64,000 nt of DNA from the NCBI RefSeq assembly GCF_900183575.1, contig NZ_FXUZ01000001.1:310001-374000 (forward strand), written 5' to 3'. Made by a program: the position numbers and the translations under genes. Under the pieces are notes generated by a model that saw only the letters and a list, made by a program, of their open reading frames with translations, searched no databases and was not told the origin of the DNA. Positions 38,741 to 48,575 of the stretch are shown piece by piece; the stretch's first letter is position 1, and every line of letters starts with the position of its first letter. The DNA is from Staphylococcus cornubiensis. Its GTDB lineage: Bacteria > Bacillota > Bacilli > Staphylococcales > Staphylococcaceae.

Positions 38741-38787
38741 AAATAAACAGGCTAGGTAAATGCAATGGGTTCCTAGCCTGTTTATTT
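38741..38787. terminator. Bidirectional terminator between yqjA-like and prli42 genes
   Basis: AAATAAACAGGCTAGG and CCTAGCCTGTTTATTT form a perfect 16-bp stem with a 15-base loop. T-rich flanks exist on both strands, so it can end the plus-strand operon and the tiny minus-strand gene. Confidence 0.85.
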
Positions 38788-38791
38788 CCTT

Positions 38792-38893
38792 TTACATACT
38801 TAATAATGGTGCGATACCTGTTAAGATCAATGCAAGAACAATTGCCACAAGCATCACGATAATAAGCACTTTTCTTACTTTTTTATTTAACAC
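38792..38893 (-). CDS. prli42: Stressosome-associated small membrane protein Prli42
   Basis: A 33-residue minus-strand protein beginning LNKKVRKVLIIVMLVAIVLA and ending LLSM: a short basic N-terminus followed by one membrane helix. This is the pattern of Prli42, a miniprotein conserved in Firmicutes that in Listeria tethers the stressosome to the membrane. The start is GTG at 38893 with a strong TTTGGAGG nine bases before. It stands alone, with its own terminator. Staphylococci lack the classical RsbRS stressosome as far as I know, so its partner here is unclear. Confidence 0.75.
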   Translation of the reverse strand: MLNKKVRKVLIIVMLVAIVLALILTGIAPLLSM

Positions 38894-39008
38894 GATGATT
38901 TGCCTCCAAATAACCTAAAATAATCTCATGCATAATGATTAAAATTATAACATTCATTTAAACAAAAGCCAAAATTTCTTTTAACATTATTTTTCTAGTC
39001 TGTCTGTT

Positions 39009-39036
39009 TTGCAATATATACAAAGTTCGATAAAAT
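39009..39036 (+). promoter_or_regulatory. SigA-type promoter of the M20 peptidase gene
   Basis: TTGCAA at 39009, a 16-base spacer and TAAAAT at 39031, thirty bases before the start. Confidence 0.65.
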
Positions 39037-39065
39037 TAATGTAGAACATAAGGGAAGGTGACTGT

Positions 39066-40181
39066 ATGCTTAACAAAGAGAGATTAATTGAAACATTTTT
39101 AGATTTAGTGCAGATTGATTCTGAAACAGGTCATGAAGAAGTCATTCAACCGAAATTGAAACAAAAGTTTGAAGCATTAGGGTTATCGGTTGTGGAAGAT
39201 GATGCAAAAGCCACGACTGGCTTTGGAGCGAATAACTTAATTTGTACATTACCTGCCAATCAACAAGGCAAAGATAAAATTTATTTCACTAGTCATATGG
39301 ACACGGTCGAGCCTGGTCGAAAGGTAAAACCGATCATCAAAGAAGATGGCTTCATTTATTCTGATGGAACGACAGTCCTTGGCGCTGATGATAAAGCAGG
39401 CTTAGCTGTCATTTTTGAAGTACTCCAAATCATTCATGAGCAACAGTTGCCACACGGTCAAATACAATTCGTGATTACAGTGGGCGAAGAGTCTGGCTTA
39501 GTTGGCGCAAAAGCTTTACGCAAAGAAGATTTAGATGCTGACTATGGCTATGCGATTGACTCTGCAGTGCCTGTTGGAAGTATTACGATTGGGGCGCCGT
39601 ACCAAATGAAGGTGAATGCAACGATTCATGGTAAAAAGGCGCATGCGAGTACGCCGAATGAAGGGATTAGTGCGATTAATATTGCAGCAGAAGCCATTAG
39701 TCAGATGAAGCTTGGACAAATTGATCATGAAACGACTGCCAATATTGGTAAGTTCCAAGGTGGTGGGCCTACTAACGTTGTGACGGATTTAGTGAATATT
39801 TGGGCAGAAGCACGTTCACACTCAAAAGATAAACTAGACGCACAAGTCGAACATATGAAAGTAACATTTGAAAATGCCGCGAAACAACATGGCTGCCATG
39901 CTGAAGTTGAAACTGAATTATCTTATCCTGGATTTAGAGTAGCGCCAACTGATCGAGTGTACCAAGTGGCAGAACAAGCTGCAAACGCATTAGGCTTTGA
40001 TATGCAAGCGGATGTCGGAGGAGGCGGTTCTGACGGCAACATCATTAATCACCTTGGTATTCCGACTGTTATTTTAGGCGTCGGTTACGAAAAAATTCAT
40101 ACGACGGATGAACGTATTTCTAAACAATCTCTATATGATTTAACGCATTATGTCCTAAAAATCATTGAATTGAATTCGTAA
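39066..40181 (+). CDS. M20 family tripeptidase-type metallopeptidase (PepT-like)
   Basis: Zinc aminopeptidase of the PepT/YqjE group. 371 residues: metal site SHMDTVEPG (about 78-86), GADDKAGLAVI, the catalytic Glu pair in GEESGLVGAKAL, and the dimerisation domain near the middle. AAGGGAAGGTG precedes the ATG. Probably cleaves small peptides in the cytoplasm; the exact specificity cannot be read from the sequence. Confidence 0.88.
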   Translation: MLNKERLIETFLDLVQIDSETGHEEVIQPKLKQKFEALGLSVVEDDAKATTGFGANNLICTLPANQQGKDKIYFTSHMDTVEPGRKVKPIIKEDGFIYSDGTTVLGADDKAGLAVIFEVLQIIHEQQLPHGQIQFVITVGEESGLVGAKALRKEDLDADYGYAIDSAVPVGSITIGAPYQMKVNATIHGKKAHASTPNEGISAINIAAEAISQMKLGQIDHETTANIGKFQGGGPTNVVTDLVNIWAEARSHSKDKLDAQVEHMKVTFENAAKQHGCHAEVETELSYPGFRVAPTDRVYQVAEQAANALGFDMQADVGGGGSDGNIINHLGIPTVILGVGYEKIHTTDERISKQSLYDLTHYVLKIIELNS

Positions 40182-40254
40182 GCTAATAAAAGGCTTCATC
40201 GGCTATTATGTGATACAATGAATCCATAATTTATAATAAGAGAGGTTAAGTATA

Positions 40255-41658
40255 ATGACACAACAAATCGGTGTAGTAGGTTTAGCCGTAATGGGTAAGA
40301 ACCTAGCTTGGAATATTGAATCAAGAGGTTACAGTGTATCTGTTTACAACCGTTCTTCAGACAAAACAGATTTAATGGTTGAAGAATCTAAAGGGAAAAA
40401 CATTGTACCTACTTATTCAGTAGAAGAGTTTGTAAATTCTTTAGAAAAGCCACGTAAAATTTTATTAATGGTTAAAGCAGGAGAAGCGACAGACAAAACA
40501 ATCGACAGCTTATTACCATTATTAGACGATGACGATATTTTAATCGACGGCGGTAACACAAACTACTTAGATACAATTCGTCGTAATAAAGCGTTGGCTG
40601 AAAGCGGCGTCAACTTCATTGGTATGGGTGTTTCTGGCGGTGAAGTAGGTGCTTTAACAGGTCCTTCATTAATGCCTGGTGGTCAAGAAGCTGCTTATCA
40701 TAAAGTGTCAGACATCTTAGAATCTATCTCAGCTAAAGCAAAAGACGGTAAACCATGTGTGACTTACATTGGGCCAAATGGTGCAGGTCACTACGTAAAA
40801 ATGGTACACAATGGTATCGAATACGCCGACATGCAATTAATCGCAGAAAGCTACATCATGATGAAAGACTTATTAGGCATGTCACATGAAGAAATCTCTG
40901 AAACTTTCAAATCATGGAATGCTGGAGAATTAGAAAGTTACCTCATCGAAATTACAGGTGACATTTTCACAAAACTTGATGAAGATGGCGAACCACTTGT
41001 AGAAAAAATCATGGATAAAGCGGGGCAAAAAGGAACTGGTAAATGGACATCTATTAACGCATTAGAATTAGGTGCGCCATTAACAATTATCACTGAGTCT
41101 GTATTTGCACGTTTCATTTCTTCATTAAAAGATCAACGTGTCAACGCATCTAAAGTTTTAAACGGACCTTCTGCTGCATTTGACGGCAACAAAGAAGAGT
41201 TCCTTGAAAAAATTCGTCGTGCATTGTACATGAGTAAAATCTGTTCATATGCGCAAGGTTTTGACCAAATGAAAACAGCAAGTGAAATCAATGAGTGGAA
41301 CCTTCAATTAGGTGACTTAGCGATGATTTGGAGAGAAGGTTGTATCATTCGTGCGCAATTCTTACAAAAAATTAAAGATGCATACGATAATGATAGCAAC
41401 TTACAAAACCTTTTATTAGACGGTTACTTCAAAGATATCGTGACTGAATATCAATCAGCACTTCGCGATGTTGTTGCTACTGGTATCCAAAACGGTGTTG
41501 CACTTCCTGGATTCTCAGCAAGTATCAACTACTATGACAGCTACCGTACTGAAAACTTACCAGCAAACTTAATCCAAGCGCAACGTGACTACTTCGGTGC
41601 GCACACGTATCAACGTAAAGATCAAGAAGGTACTTTCCATACACAATGGACGAAATAA
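40255..41658 (+). CDS. gnd: 6-phosphogluconate dehydrogenase (decarboxylating)
   Basis: Oxidative pentose-phosphate enzyme: 6-phosphogluconate plus NADP gives ribulose 5-phosphate and CO2. 467 residues: Rossmann motif [16 protein letters not shown], substrate region GVSGGEVGA, catalytic Lys in [20 protein letters not shown] and the C-terminal tail [17 protein letters not shown]. Codon use is that of a well-expressed gene. zwf, the preceding enzyme of the pathway, lies 2.4 kb away on the other strand. Confidence 0.97.
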   Translation: MTQQIGVVGLAVMGKNLAWNIESRGYSVSVYNRSSDKTDLMVEESKGKNIVPTYSVEEFVNSLEKPRKILLMVKAGEATDKTIDSLLPLLDDDDILIDGGNTNYLDTIRRNKALAESGVNFIGMGVSGGEVGALTGPSLMPGGQEAAYHKVSDILESISAKAKDGKPCVTYIGPNGAGHYVKMVHNGIEYADMQLIAESYIMMKDLLGMSHEEISETFKSWNAGELESYLIEITGDIFTKLDEDGEPLVEKIMDKAGQKGTGKWTSINALELGAPLTIITESVFARFISSLKDQRVNASKVLNGPSAAFDGNKEEFLEKIRRALYMSKICSYAQGFDQMKTASEINEWNLQLGDLAMIWREGCIIRAQFLQKIKDAYDNDSNLQNLLLDGYFKDIVTEYQSALRDVVATGIQNGVALPGFSASINYYDSYRTENLPANLIQAQRDYFGAHTYQRKDQEGTFHTQWTK

Positions 41659-41674
41659 GAACTTCTTGATATAT

Positions 41675-41706
41675 AAAGAGGTCAGGATTAATCCTGACCT
41701 CTTTTT
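41675..41706. terminator. Terminator between gnd and the convergent MFS gene
   Basis: AAAGAGGTCAGGAT and ATCCTGACCTCTTT form a perfect stem with a minimal loop and a T run on the plus side. It ends gnd and can also act on the minus strand. Confidence 0.9.
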
Positions 41707-41711
41707 CACAT

Positions 41712-42902
41712 TTATGATTGTGCCTCTTGTTCTTGATAATTTTTAATAAAATACAACATGACAAAAATCATACATATCCCACTAATCATAAAAACCAGTC
41801 CGTAACTATACGGGATGACAAATCCAAAGAATATGAGCCCGAGTGGATTGAGTCCAGTGGCCAAACTTTGCAATAAAGCAAATACACGCGATTTGTAATC
41901 TTCATCTATCGTATTGTGTAACATAATTTGAGATGGAACACTATCAATAGGAATGGCAATGCCAATCAATACGATACCAATGATCATCACAATATATGCC
42001 CAAAACGGTATCGCTACAAAAAGGTTTGATGATGCGATAACGAAAAGTGACACAATTAAAATGAGCATGGATATGACATTCATTTTCTTCAAATTATTTT
42101 TCATGTTAAAGAAATTCAACGCAAGGAATGTTAATAACAGTGTCCCTCCTAAAATACTTTCCATCGTCCCTAAATGTGCTGACGAATAACCAAGTTTCGT
42201 CACGATAATAATTGGAAGTCCAACAGTTAAAGATTGTCCTAAAAAGTTAATAACGCTTGATGTTAAAAAGAGTGTAGACAAGTTTCGCTTTTTAACAACA
42301 TACTTAAAACTTTCTGCCATGCCTTCTGTAAATTTTTTACTTTTGCTCAGTGCATTTGCAGGTTTAAAACTCAATAAGAAAATAAGAATCAAGCCCACAA
42401 ACTCAGTAACACTATTCAATAGTGCTAATGTTTTAATATGGACAACAGTGACTAAAAATCCAGAAACAATAGGGACTGCTATCATCGTTGCAGACTGAAT
42501 GGTTTGTCTGATGGTCACTACTCTCTCAAAATAGTCTTGTGTGATGTACTGCAAGTTTGATGAGACAATCGTTTTGACAATCATATCGATAAATACTAAA
42601 ACAATCATCACGGCAAAAATACTTGCAATTTCCTCATGATACACCATTGAAAAAATGAATAGAGTAACGACGCTTAAAACTTGTCCTAAAATCAACATTT
42701 TTTTATTTGAATGGCGATCAATCATATTGCCAAATATCGGCAAAGTCAATACTTGAATAATGGCTAGAATCGATAAATAAGTCCCAAATAGACTCCCTGA
42801 ACCAGTCAGTTGTAATACATAAAAACCGCATGCAAAAGTGAAGATGCCTGAAAACACAGTTGAAATGGTACTAAACAAAATAAGAATGACTGACTTCTGC
42901 AT
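41712..42902 (-). CDS. MFS transporter
   Basis: 396 residues with about twelve membrane segments. The loop between helices 2 and 3 has the MFS signature (GNMIDRHSNKKML). AGGAGG precedes the ATG by nine bases. Similar in size and pattern to MFS drug-efflux-type proteins in Firmicutes; substrate not predictable. The AraC-type regulator is next on the same strand, 180 bases upstream, but a terminator lies between, so they may be separate units. Confidence 0.82.
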   Translation of the reverse strand: MQKSVILILFSTISTVFSGIFTFACGFYVLQLTGSGSLFGTYLSILAIIQVLTLPIFGNMIDRHSNKKMLILGQVLSVVTLFIFSMVYHEEIASIFAVMIVLVFIDMIVKTIVSSNLQYITQDYFERVVTIRQTIQSATMIAVPIVSGFLVTVVHIKTLALLNSVTEFVGLILIFLLSFKPANALSKSKKFTEGMAESFKYVVKKRNLSTLFLTSSVINFLGQSLTVGLPIIIVTKLGYSSAHLGTMESILGGTLLLTFLALNFFNMKNNLKKMNVISMLILIVSLFVIASSNLFVAIPFWAYIVMIIGIVLIGIAIPIDSVPSQIMLHNTIDEDYKSRVFALLQSLATGLNPLGLIFFGFVIPYSYGLVFMISGICMIFVMLYFIKNYQEQEAQS

Positions 42903-43013
42903 TTAAATGACCTCCTAAAAGCTTAACAATATCATACAGCAAATGAAACCCATTTTAAAGAGTGAATATTCAGAAAATAATGCAATTCAAAATGCTTATA
43001 TGGCTCAGTCGAT

Positions 43014-43077
43014 AAAAAATAAGCACAATCCGTTCTCGTACGTTATCGAAAACAACGCATCAAAACGATTGTGCTTA
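43014..43077 (-). terminator. Terminator of the AraC-type gene (minus strand)
   Basis: On the minus strand TAAGCACAATC pairs with GATTGTGCTTA across a long loop, followed by a T run (A-rich 43014-43019 on the plus strand). Confidence 0.75.
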
Positions 43078-43085
43078 CTCTATAG

Positions 43086-43943
43086 TTAATTTTCATCAAT
43101 ATTGACAGGGACGCATAATTGCACTTTTGTAAAAGGGTCTTCAAAAGAAATGTCGAGTGGATAAATTTCAATATAAAGTGCATCTCGTTCAAAAGGCAAG
43201 GTAAGTTGCAAGCTCGTTTCAATATAATGCCATGCCTCACTTGTAACGAAATCGATTTCACCTTGTAAATTAAACATCGCATATTGTCGGCCTGCTAAAA
43301 ATCGATCTTCTAAATGACCTGGAAAACGCTCACTCGGTACACCGACAAATACTTCGAGCCCTTGTTCAAGCGGACAACTCACGACAAATAACTCATGTGG
43401 TCCAATATCGTTATATCGAATGATGTCCTTTAAAATCCCATCCATTTTTAAATCTTCAAGAAAATCCGGAATAATAAAGTGATTATCCAATTCAGCTGAA
43501 GGCACAAATCTCGAACAACCCACTAATGAAAAGTCACCTAATCTTTCTAAACGATAAGGGTAGGGCTTTTGAGAAGTGGTCGATATTTTTAAATAAAGTC
43601 GTTCTTGCATTTGTAGTTGTTCTTTTTTCAGCTTGGCTTGTAGTGGTGACACACCATGATAATCACTAAAATCATGTGCAAACGCATTCGCATCCGTATA
43701 TTGATAGCGCTTAGCAAGATCAATGAGACGATTTGCACCATGAATTAAGTCTTGTGCAGCGAGTGTCAATCTTCTTGCACGACAATATTCTTGAGGTGTC
43801 TTTCCAATAATCATCGTAAAAGATTGTTCTAAATGATAAGGAGAAATTTCAACGTATTCACTTAAAGTTTGTAAATCAAATGGTTCTAATAAATGATCCT
43901 CAATATAAACCATTGCGCGTTGTAAATGTTTAATGACGTCCAA
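43086..43943 (-). CDS. AraC family transcriptional regulator with C-terminal effector-binding domain
   Basis: 285 residues. The N-terminal 100 carry the two AraC helix-turn-helix units (DLQTLSEYVEISPYHLEQSF and LAKRYQYTDANAFAHDF); the C-terminal part resembles GyrI-like small-molecule-binding domains. This N-terminal DNA-binding order is that of the Rob/SoxS-related effector-sensing group. I set the start at TTG 43943, eight bases after AGGGAG; a GTG at 43952 is in frame but overlaps that site. It may control the MFS transporter next to it, which would fit an efflux circuit. Confidence 0.82.
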   Translation of the reverse strand: MDVIKHLQRAMVYIEDHLLEPFDLQTLSEYVEISPYHLEQSFTMIIGKTPQEYCRARRLTLAAQDLIHGANRLIDLAKRYQYTDANAFAHDFSDYHGVSPLQAKLKKEQLQMQERLYLKISTTSQKPYPYRLERLGDFSLVGCSRFVPSAELDNHFIIPDFLEDLKMDGILKDIIRYNDIGPHELFVVSCPLEQGLEVFVGVPSERFPGHLEDRFLAGRQYAMFNLQGEIDFVTSEAWHYIETSLQLTLPFERDALYIEIYPLDISFEDPFTKVQLCVPVNIDEN

Positions 43944-44014
43944 ATTTTTCACTCCCTATAACTCTAAAAGTCTCTTCCTCTAATGATGTATCCAATTATT
44001 GATTATATAACAAA

Positions 44015-44056
44015 AATCAGCTAAGTGACACTAAAATGTGAACCACTTAGCTGATT
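44015..44056 (-). terminator. Terminator of zwf (minus strand)
   Basis: AATCAGCTAAGTG pairs perfectly with CACTTAGCTGATT, followed on the minus strand by a T run. It is 28 bases beyond the zwf stop. Confidence 0.88.
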
Positions 44057-44083
44057 ATCATAAACCAAGATGTGTGCGCATCT

Positions 44084-45568
44084 CTATTGAATGTCATTCC
44101 ACCATTTAAAGCCATCACGACTCAATAATAAATCACTTTCTAAAGGACCATTTGTACCTGATTCATAGTTTGGAAATTCTGGTTCAAAGTTATCCCAAGC
44201 TTCTTGAATTGAATCGACAAATTTCCAAGTTGATTTTAATTCTTCCCAATGTGTAAAGTTTGTCGCATCACCTTTTAACACATCGTAAAGTAAGTTTTCA
44301 TAGGCATCCACTGTGTTCATTTTATCTTGTGCACTCATCGCATAAGATAATTGTACAGGCTCAGTTTCGATACCTTGAACATATTTTTTACCATTAAGAT
44401 GGATAGACACACCCTCATTAGGTTGAATATTAATGACAAGTAAGTTAGAGTCCAAATGTTTATCTTTTTGATAGTATAAATTCATCGGCACTTCTTTAAA
44501 TTCAACAACAACTTGAATGGATTTACGTTTCATACGTTTACCAGTACGAATATAGAATGGCACACCTGCCCATCTAAAGTTGTCGATTTCTACTTTACCT
44601 GATACAAAAGTAGGTGTTGTAGAATCTGAAGCGACTTTATCTTCTTCACGGTAAGCTTTCACTTCTTGACCATTGATGAAACCTTGATCATATTGACCAC
44701 GTACGAACTGATTTCTCACTTCATCAGGTTGGAGCACGTGTAATGATTTTAATACTTTTACTTTTTCAGCACGGATATCATCACTGTTCAAACTAATAGG
44801 GGGTTCCATTGCTAATAATGCAACCATTTGTAACATATGGTTTTGTACCATATCTTTTAAAGCCCCGCTTGTTTCGTAATAGCCACCACGATCTTCAACA
44901 CCAAGTACCTCAGAAGATGTGACTTGGATATTTGAAATATATTTGTTATTCCATAAAGGTTCGAACATCGCGTTACTAAAACGTAATACTTCAATATTTT
45001 GAACCATATCTTTACCTAAATAGTGGTCGATACGGAAAATTTCTTCTTCTTTAAATGAACGACGAATTTGTTCATTTAATTCTTCGGCTGATTTCAAGTC
45101 ACTACCAAACGGTTTTTCAATGACAAGGCGTTTGAAGCCATTTGTATTCGTTAAACCTGATGACTTTAAGAAATCAGTTACGACACCGAAAAATCGAGGT
45201 GCCATTGCTAAATAAAAGACACGGTTTCCTTCTAATGAGAATTCACGGTCTAATGATTCGCTTAATTCTAGTAATTTTTGGTAACTTTCCTCATCACTCA
45301 CATCATGTGGTTGATAAAATACATGTTGCATAAACTTATCTAGATGTTTTGTATCTTGTACGTGTTCTTGAATAGACGATTTCACTTGTGCTCTAAAATC
45401 ATCGTTAGTTAATTCACGTCTTCCGATACCAATGATTGCAACTCTTTCATCTAAATTATCTTGTTGGTATAAGTGAAAGAGTGATGGAAATAGTTTGCGG
45501 TGACTTAAATCACCTGTGGCACCAAAAATTGTTATGAGTGCTGGAACATGATTATTTGTCTTATTCAA
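44084..45568 (-). CDS. zwf: Glucose-6-phosphate 1-dehydrogenase
   Basis: First oxidative pentose-phosphate enzyme, reducing NADP. 494 residues: coenzyme motif IFGATGDLSHRKLFP, substrate and catalytic site RIDHYLGKDMVQN, and EKPFGSDLKSA. The start is a TTG at 45568 with GGGG about nine bases before. Plus-strand rnz diverges from it, with both promoters in the 150-base gap. Confidence 0.96.
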   Translation of the reverse strand: MNKTNNHVPALITIFGATGDLSHRKLFPSLFHLYQQDNLDERVAIIGIGRRELTNDDFRAQVKSSIQEHVQDTKHLDKFMQHVFYQPHDVSDEESYQKLLELSESLDREFSLEGNRVFYLAMAPRFFGVVTDFLKSSGLTNTNGFKRLVIEKPFGSDLKSAEELNEQIRRSFKEEEIFRIDHYLGKDMVQNIEVLRFSNAMFEPLWNNKYISNIQVTSSEVLGVEDRGGYYETSGALKDMVQNHMLQMVALLAMEPPISLNSDDIRAEKVKVLKSLHVLQPDEVRNQFVRGQYDQGFINGQEVKAYREEDKVASDSTTPTFVSGKVEIDNFRWAGVPFYIRTGKRMKRKSIQVVVEFKEVPMNLYYQKDKHLDSNLLVINIQPNEGVSIHLNGKKYVQGIETEPVQLSYAMSAQDKMNTVDAYENLLYDVLKGDATNFTHWEELKSTWKFVDSIQEAWDNFEPEFPNYESGTNGPLESDLLLSRDGFKWWNDIQ

Positions 45569-45618
45569 GATTCAAAACCCCAATTCTTAATTTTAGTTCA
45601 TACATCAATTATGTGTTT

Positions 45619-45647
45619 ATTATAGAACATATCACGGTCTCGGTCAT
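45619..45647 (-). promoter_or_regulatory. Probable zwf promoter (minus strand)
   Basis: Minus-strand TATAAT at 45624-45619 with ATGACC 17 bases upstream, 50 bases before the zwf start. Confidence 0.55.
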
Positions 45648-45724
45648 ATATTCTGCTTTACACTTAAAATTTTGCCGATTCTCAGTCGTTTTATGATAAT
45701 ATAACGCTAGAGGAGGTACAATGC

Positions 45725-46642
45725 ATGGAAATTACATTTTTTGGTACAAGTGCAGGATTACCTACAAAAGAACGCCATACACAGTCTATCGCGCTCAAGC
45801 TCGAACCTTATGCGACTGATGTTTGGTTATTTGACGTGGGTGAGGCAACACAACATCAAATCTTACACCATTCTATAAAGCTCGGAAAAGTGAGCCATAT
45901 TTTCATTACACATATGCATGGCGATCATGTTTTCGGTTTACCGGGTGTTTTAACGAGTCGATCATTTCAAGGTGGCGAATCAAAACCGCTGACTGTTATA
46001 GGACCTAAAGGCATCAAAGACTATGTTGAATACAATCTATCACTCACATATTCACATTTAAATTATCCTTTACATATCATTGAAATAGAAGACCAGATCG
46101 ACATGATCATTAACAAATTTGAAGTCATCGCACGACCGCTTAATCATGGTATCCCGTGCTTTGGGTATCGTATTCAAGCACCGCACACGCCTGGTAAGTT
46201 AGATGTGCAAAAACTACAAGCGCTTGGCATACCTCCAGGACCTCTTTATCAAAAAGTAAAGTCACAAGATACATTTGAATTTGAAGGGCAGATTTATGAT
46301 GCAAATGAATTTAAAGGTCCAGATAAAATAGGGCAAGTCGTTACTATTTTTGGCGATACAAAACCGAGTCAATATGCATTTGAATTGGCAAAAGATGCCG
46401 ATGTATTAGTTCATGAATCAACCTATATTGAAGGAGACAAATCTTTAGCCAATGCTTATCATCACAGTCATGTAGATGATGTGTTGGCATTAATCGATAC
46501 AGCTAAAGTCAAACATGGCCTACTTACGCATTTAAGTGGGCGTTATACAAAAGAAGATATTGAAGAGGTTGAGGCAAAGTTGAAGGAGCATTCGACATTA
46601 TCTTTTCAATTTGTAGAGGATTTTGATAGCTATCATTTTTAA
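45725..46642 (+). CDS. rnz: Ribonuclease Z (tRNA 3' endonuclease)
   Basis: Removes 3' trailers from tRNA precursors that lack an encoded CCA. 305 residues with the zinc motif HMHGDH (His63 to His68), the N-terminal PxKxRN-type region of the short form ([13 protein letters not shown]) and further ligands in FGDTKPS, HESTY and HHSHVDD. GAGGAGG precedes the ATG. Monocistronic by appearance. Confidence 0.95.
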   Translation: MEITFFGTSAGLPTKERHTQSIALKLEPYATDVWLFDVGEATQHQILHHSIKLGKVSHIFITHMHGDHVFGLPGVLTSRSFQGGESKPLTVIGPKGIKDYVEYNLSLTYSHLNYPLHIIEIEDQIDMIINKFEVIARPLNHGIPCFGYRIQAPHTPGKLDVQKLQALGIPPGPLYQKVKSQDTFEFEGQIYDANEFKGPDKIGQVVTIFGDTKPSQYAFELAKDADVLVHESTYIEGDKSLANAYHHSHVDDVLALIDTAKVKHGLLTHLSGRYTKEDIEEVEAKLKEHSTLSFQFVEDFDSYHF

Positions 46643-46915
46643 AGTTTTTATGGATTACGGTGAACAATGAATAGGTAGCAACTTCACATTTTGTCAAACC
46701 ACTCTCCATTTCTCAGGGGTCTATGTCTCAACATACTATCATCGGATTAAAATATGATAGCGTTGAGACACGTCCTGGGAACAGTATGCGCACTTAATGA
46801 CATTAATCATTGCATCACTAAGTAGAATTCAGATGAGAAAGCACCATTGAAATTCGAGCATTGCTCATATATAAAAAGCGTATTTTCTTAACTTACCTCG
46901 TCGATTGTTGCGTTT
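46643..46915. other. Intergenic region with a large imperfect inverted repeat
   Basis: There is no gene in this 273-base gap between convergent rnz and proC. TGTCTCAAC (46724-46732) pairs with GTTGAGACA (46762-46770), and inside it CTATCAT (46736-46742) pairs with ATGATAG (46754-46760); outside it CTCAGG (46712-46717) can pair with CCTGGG (46774-46779). The fold has no T run, so it is not a typical terminator. Could be a small RNA, a terminator without a T tail, or a dispersed intergenic repeat. Confidence 0.5.
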
Positions 46916-47731
46916 TTAATCTTCGTCTTGTGTCGACAGTTCGATACTTCTATTCACTGCTGCATTTAAACAATCTTCAAAGATACCCTCGATGTCATAT
47001 TCCGATAATGCATTCAAACCTGCTTGTGTTGTACCACCTTTTGAAGTGATGTTTTTCCTTAGTTGCTCCATACTTAAATCTGAACGTTCAATCATTTTAC
47101 TTGTTCCGATAATTAATTCACGAATCGATTCTTCCACTTGAGATTTTTCTAGACCTAATTTTGTACCCGCAATGACATATTTTTCGAACACATGATATAA
47201 AAATGCTGGTCCACTTCCTGTGATGGCTGTCACTTGATGTAAATGGTCTTCTTGAACTTCTAACGCCGTACCAAACGCATTAATGATTTCTAAAATTTCA
47301 TCTTTCGCTTTACCACCAAAGTTTGAAGAAAAACTCACACCTGTCACAGAATGACCGACATGTGCGTTAGTATTTGGCATAATGCGGGCAATAGGATTCG
47401 TCGTGTCAATTTTTTCTTTAATATACGAAATAGGAAGACCTGCCATAATAGATATAAATCGATTGTTCGGTTGTACATGTTGCTTAATTCTGTCTGCCAA
47501 TTGATCAAAATCATGCGGTTTCGAGCCTAAAAAGATATAATCCGCATCTTTTAATAACGTTTCATCATCATAACTGTATTGGACACCTAAATCTTCTTCA
47601 TATTCTTTCAACATATCTTCATTTGAACGATTCGTTAAATAAATATTTTCTGCTGGGACGACTTTCGAATTCACAATACCTGTAAAAATAGCGTGCGCCA
47701 TGTTGCCAGCGCCGTAAAATACGATTTTCAT
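46916..47731 (-). CDS. proC: Pyrroline-5-carboxylate reductase
   Basis: Last step of proline synthesis. 271 residues: N-terminal dinucleotide site MKIVFYGAGNMAHAIFTG, NTNAHVGHSVTG and the C-terminal signature ITSKGGTTQAGLNAL. The start at 47731 (MKIVFYG) follows TAGGAAGTG; four residues upstream in frame (47743) lack a better site. Confidence 0.95.
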   Translation of the reverse strand: MKIVFYGAGNMAHAIFTGIVNSKVVPAENIYLTNRSNEDMLKEYEEDLGVQYSYDDETLLKDADYIFLGSKPHDFDQLADRIKQHVQPNNRFISIMAGLPISYIKEKIDTTNPIARIMPNTNAHVGHSVTGVSFSSNFGGKAKDEILEIINAFGTALEVQEDHLHQVTAITGSGPAFLYHVFEKYVIAGTKLGLEKSQVEESIRELIIGTSKMIERSDLSMEQLRKNITSKGGTTQAGLNALSEYDIEGIFEDCLNAAVNRSIELSTQDED

Positions 47732-47816
47732 ACGAAATATCACTTCCTAAAAGTATTTTCTTGTCTTATAGTAACATATAACAACATTATTATTGAGTTG
47801 AGAGGGGCGATATAGA

Positions 47817-48572
47817 ATGCGACAAGGTCATTTTTTAATCACAGGGAGTACGAGTGGGTTAGGTTATGCACTCACACATGCGCTTATATCTGCCCATTAT
47901 TCTATTACACTCCTTGTACGTGATATAAACAAAGCACGTACATTATTTCCAGATTCGGATGTACAAATGATTCAATGTGATTTAACAAAAGAAAGCGACA
48001 TTCTTGAAATAACGCGTTATTTTAATAGCCAAACCCACTTTGATGGCATCATTCATTGTGCTGGACTCGGTTACTTCAAAGGATTAATGGAACATACGCC
48101 TACAGAAATTTTACAAACATATCAAGTGAACGTGATTCATTTTTCGATGCTCCTCAATCAGTGTGCACCCTATTTATCAACGCGTGCTTCAATTGTCGGA
48201 ATCAGTAGTCAAGCCGCTTCTGCAACACAACCTTTCGCCGCTCATTACGGTGGAAGTAAAGCTGCACTCAATCATGTATTGAACGCCTTACGCATCGAAC
48301 ACCCACAGTGGCATGTGCTCAATGTCAATGTCGGACCTATCGCAACCCCGTTTCATGCTAAGGCAGATCCATCTGGTCAATATGCGCGTAAAATGAAAAA
48401 AATAATGTTGAACCCTGAACAACTTGCAGAAAAAATTGTTCTAGCGATTCAACATCGTAAACAAGAATTGAATGAACCTCAGTCTATTCATTTTTTACTT
48501 AAACTCTATCAACTCGCACCTCGTCTATTTGAGAAAGTGGGCCGCCGCTTTTTCTTAGGGAAGCAACGATAA
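47817..48572 (+). CDS. SDR family NAD(P)-dependent oxidoreductase
   Basis: 251 residues of the classical short-chain dehydrogenase fold: TGSTSGLGYALT nucleotide motif, CAGLGYF (NAG-like), active-site Ser in VGISSQAAS and Tyr-x-x-x-Lys in YGGSKAALN. GAGGGGCG precedes the ATG. Substrate unknown. It ends three bases before the stop of the convergent aldo/keto reductase, leaving no room for a terminator. Confidence 0.88.
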   Translation: MRQGHFLITGSTSGLGYALTHALISAHYSITLLVRDINKARTLFPDSDVQMIQCDLTKESDILEITRYFNSQTHFDGIIHCAGLGYFKGLMEHTPTEILQTYQVNVIHFSMLLNQCAPYLSTRASIVGISSQAASATQPFAAHYGGSKAALNHVLNALRIEHPQWHVLNVNVGPIATPFHAKADPSGQYARKMKKIMLNPEQLAEKIVLAIQHRKQELNEPQSIHFLLKLYQLAPRLFEKVGRRFFLGKQR

Positions 48573-48575
48573 TCA

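Noticed and set aside
38664..38759. 31-codon open frame after the yqjA-like gene, with AAGG before the ATG
   Set aside because: It runs through the 5' arm of the perfect terminator stem and shows no recognisable composition.
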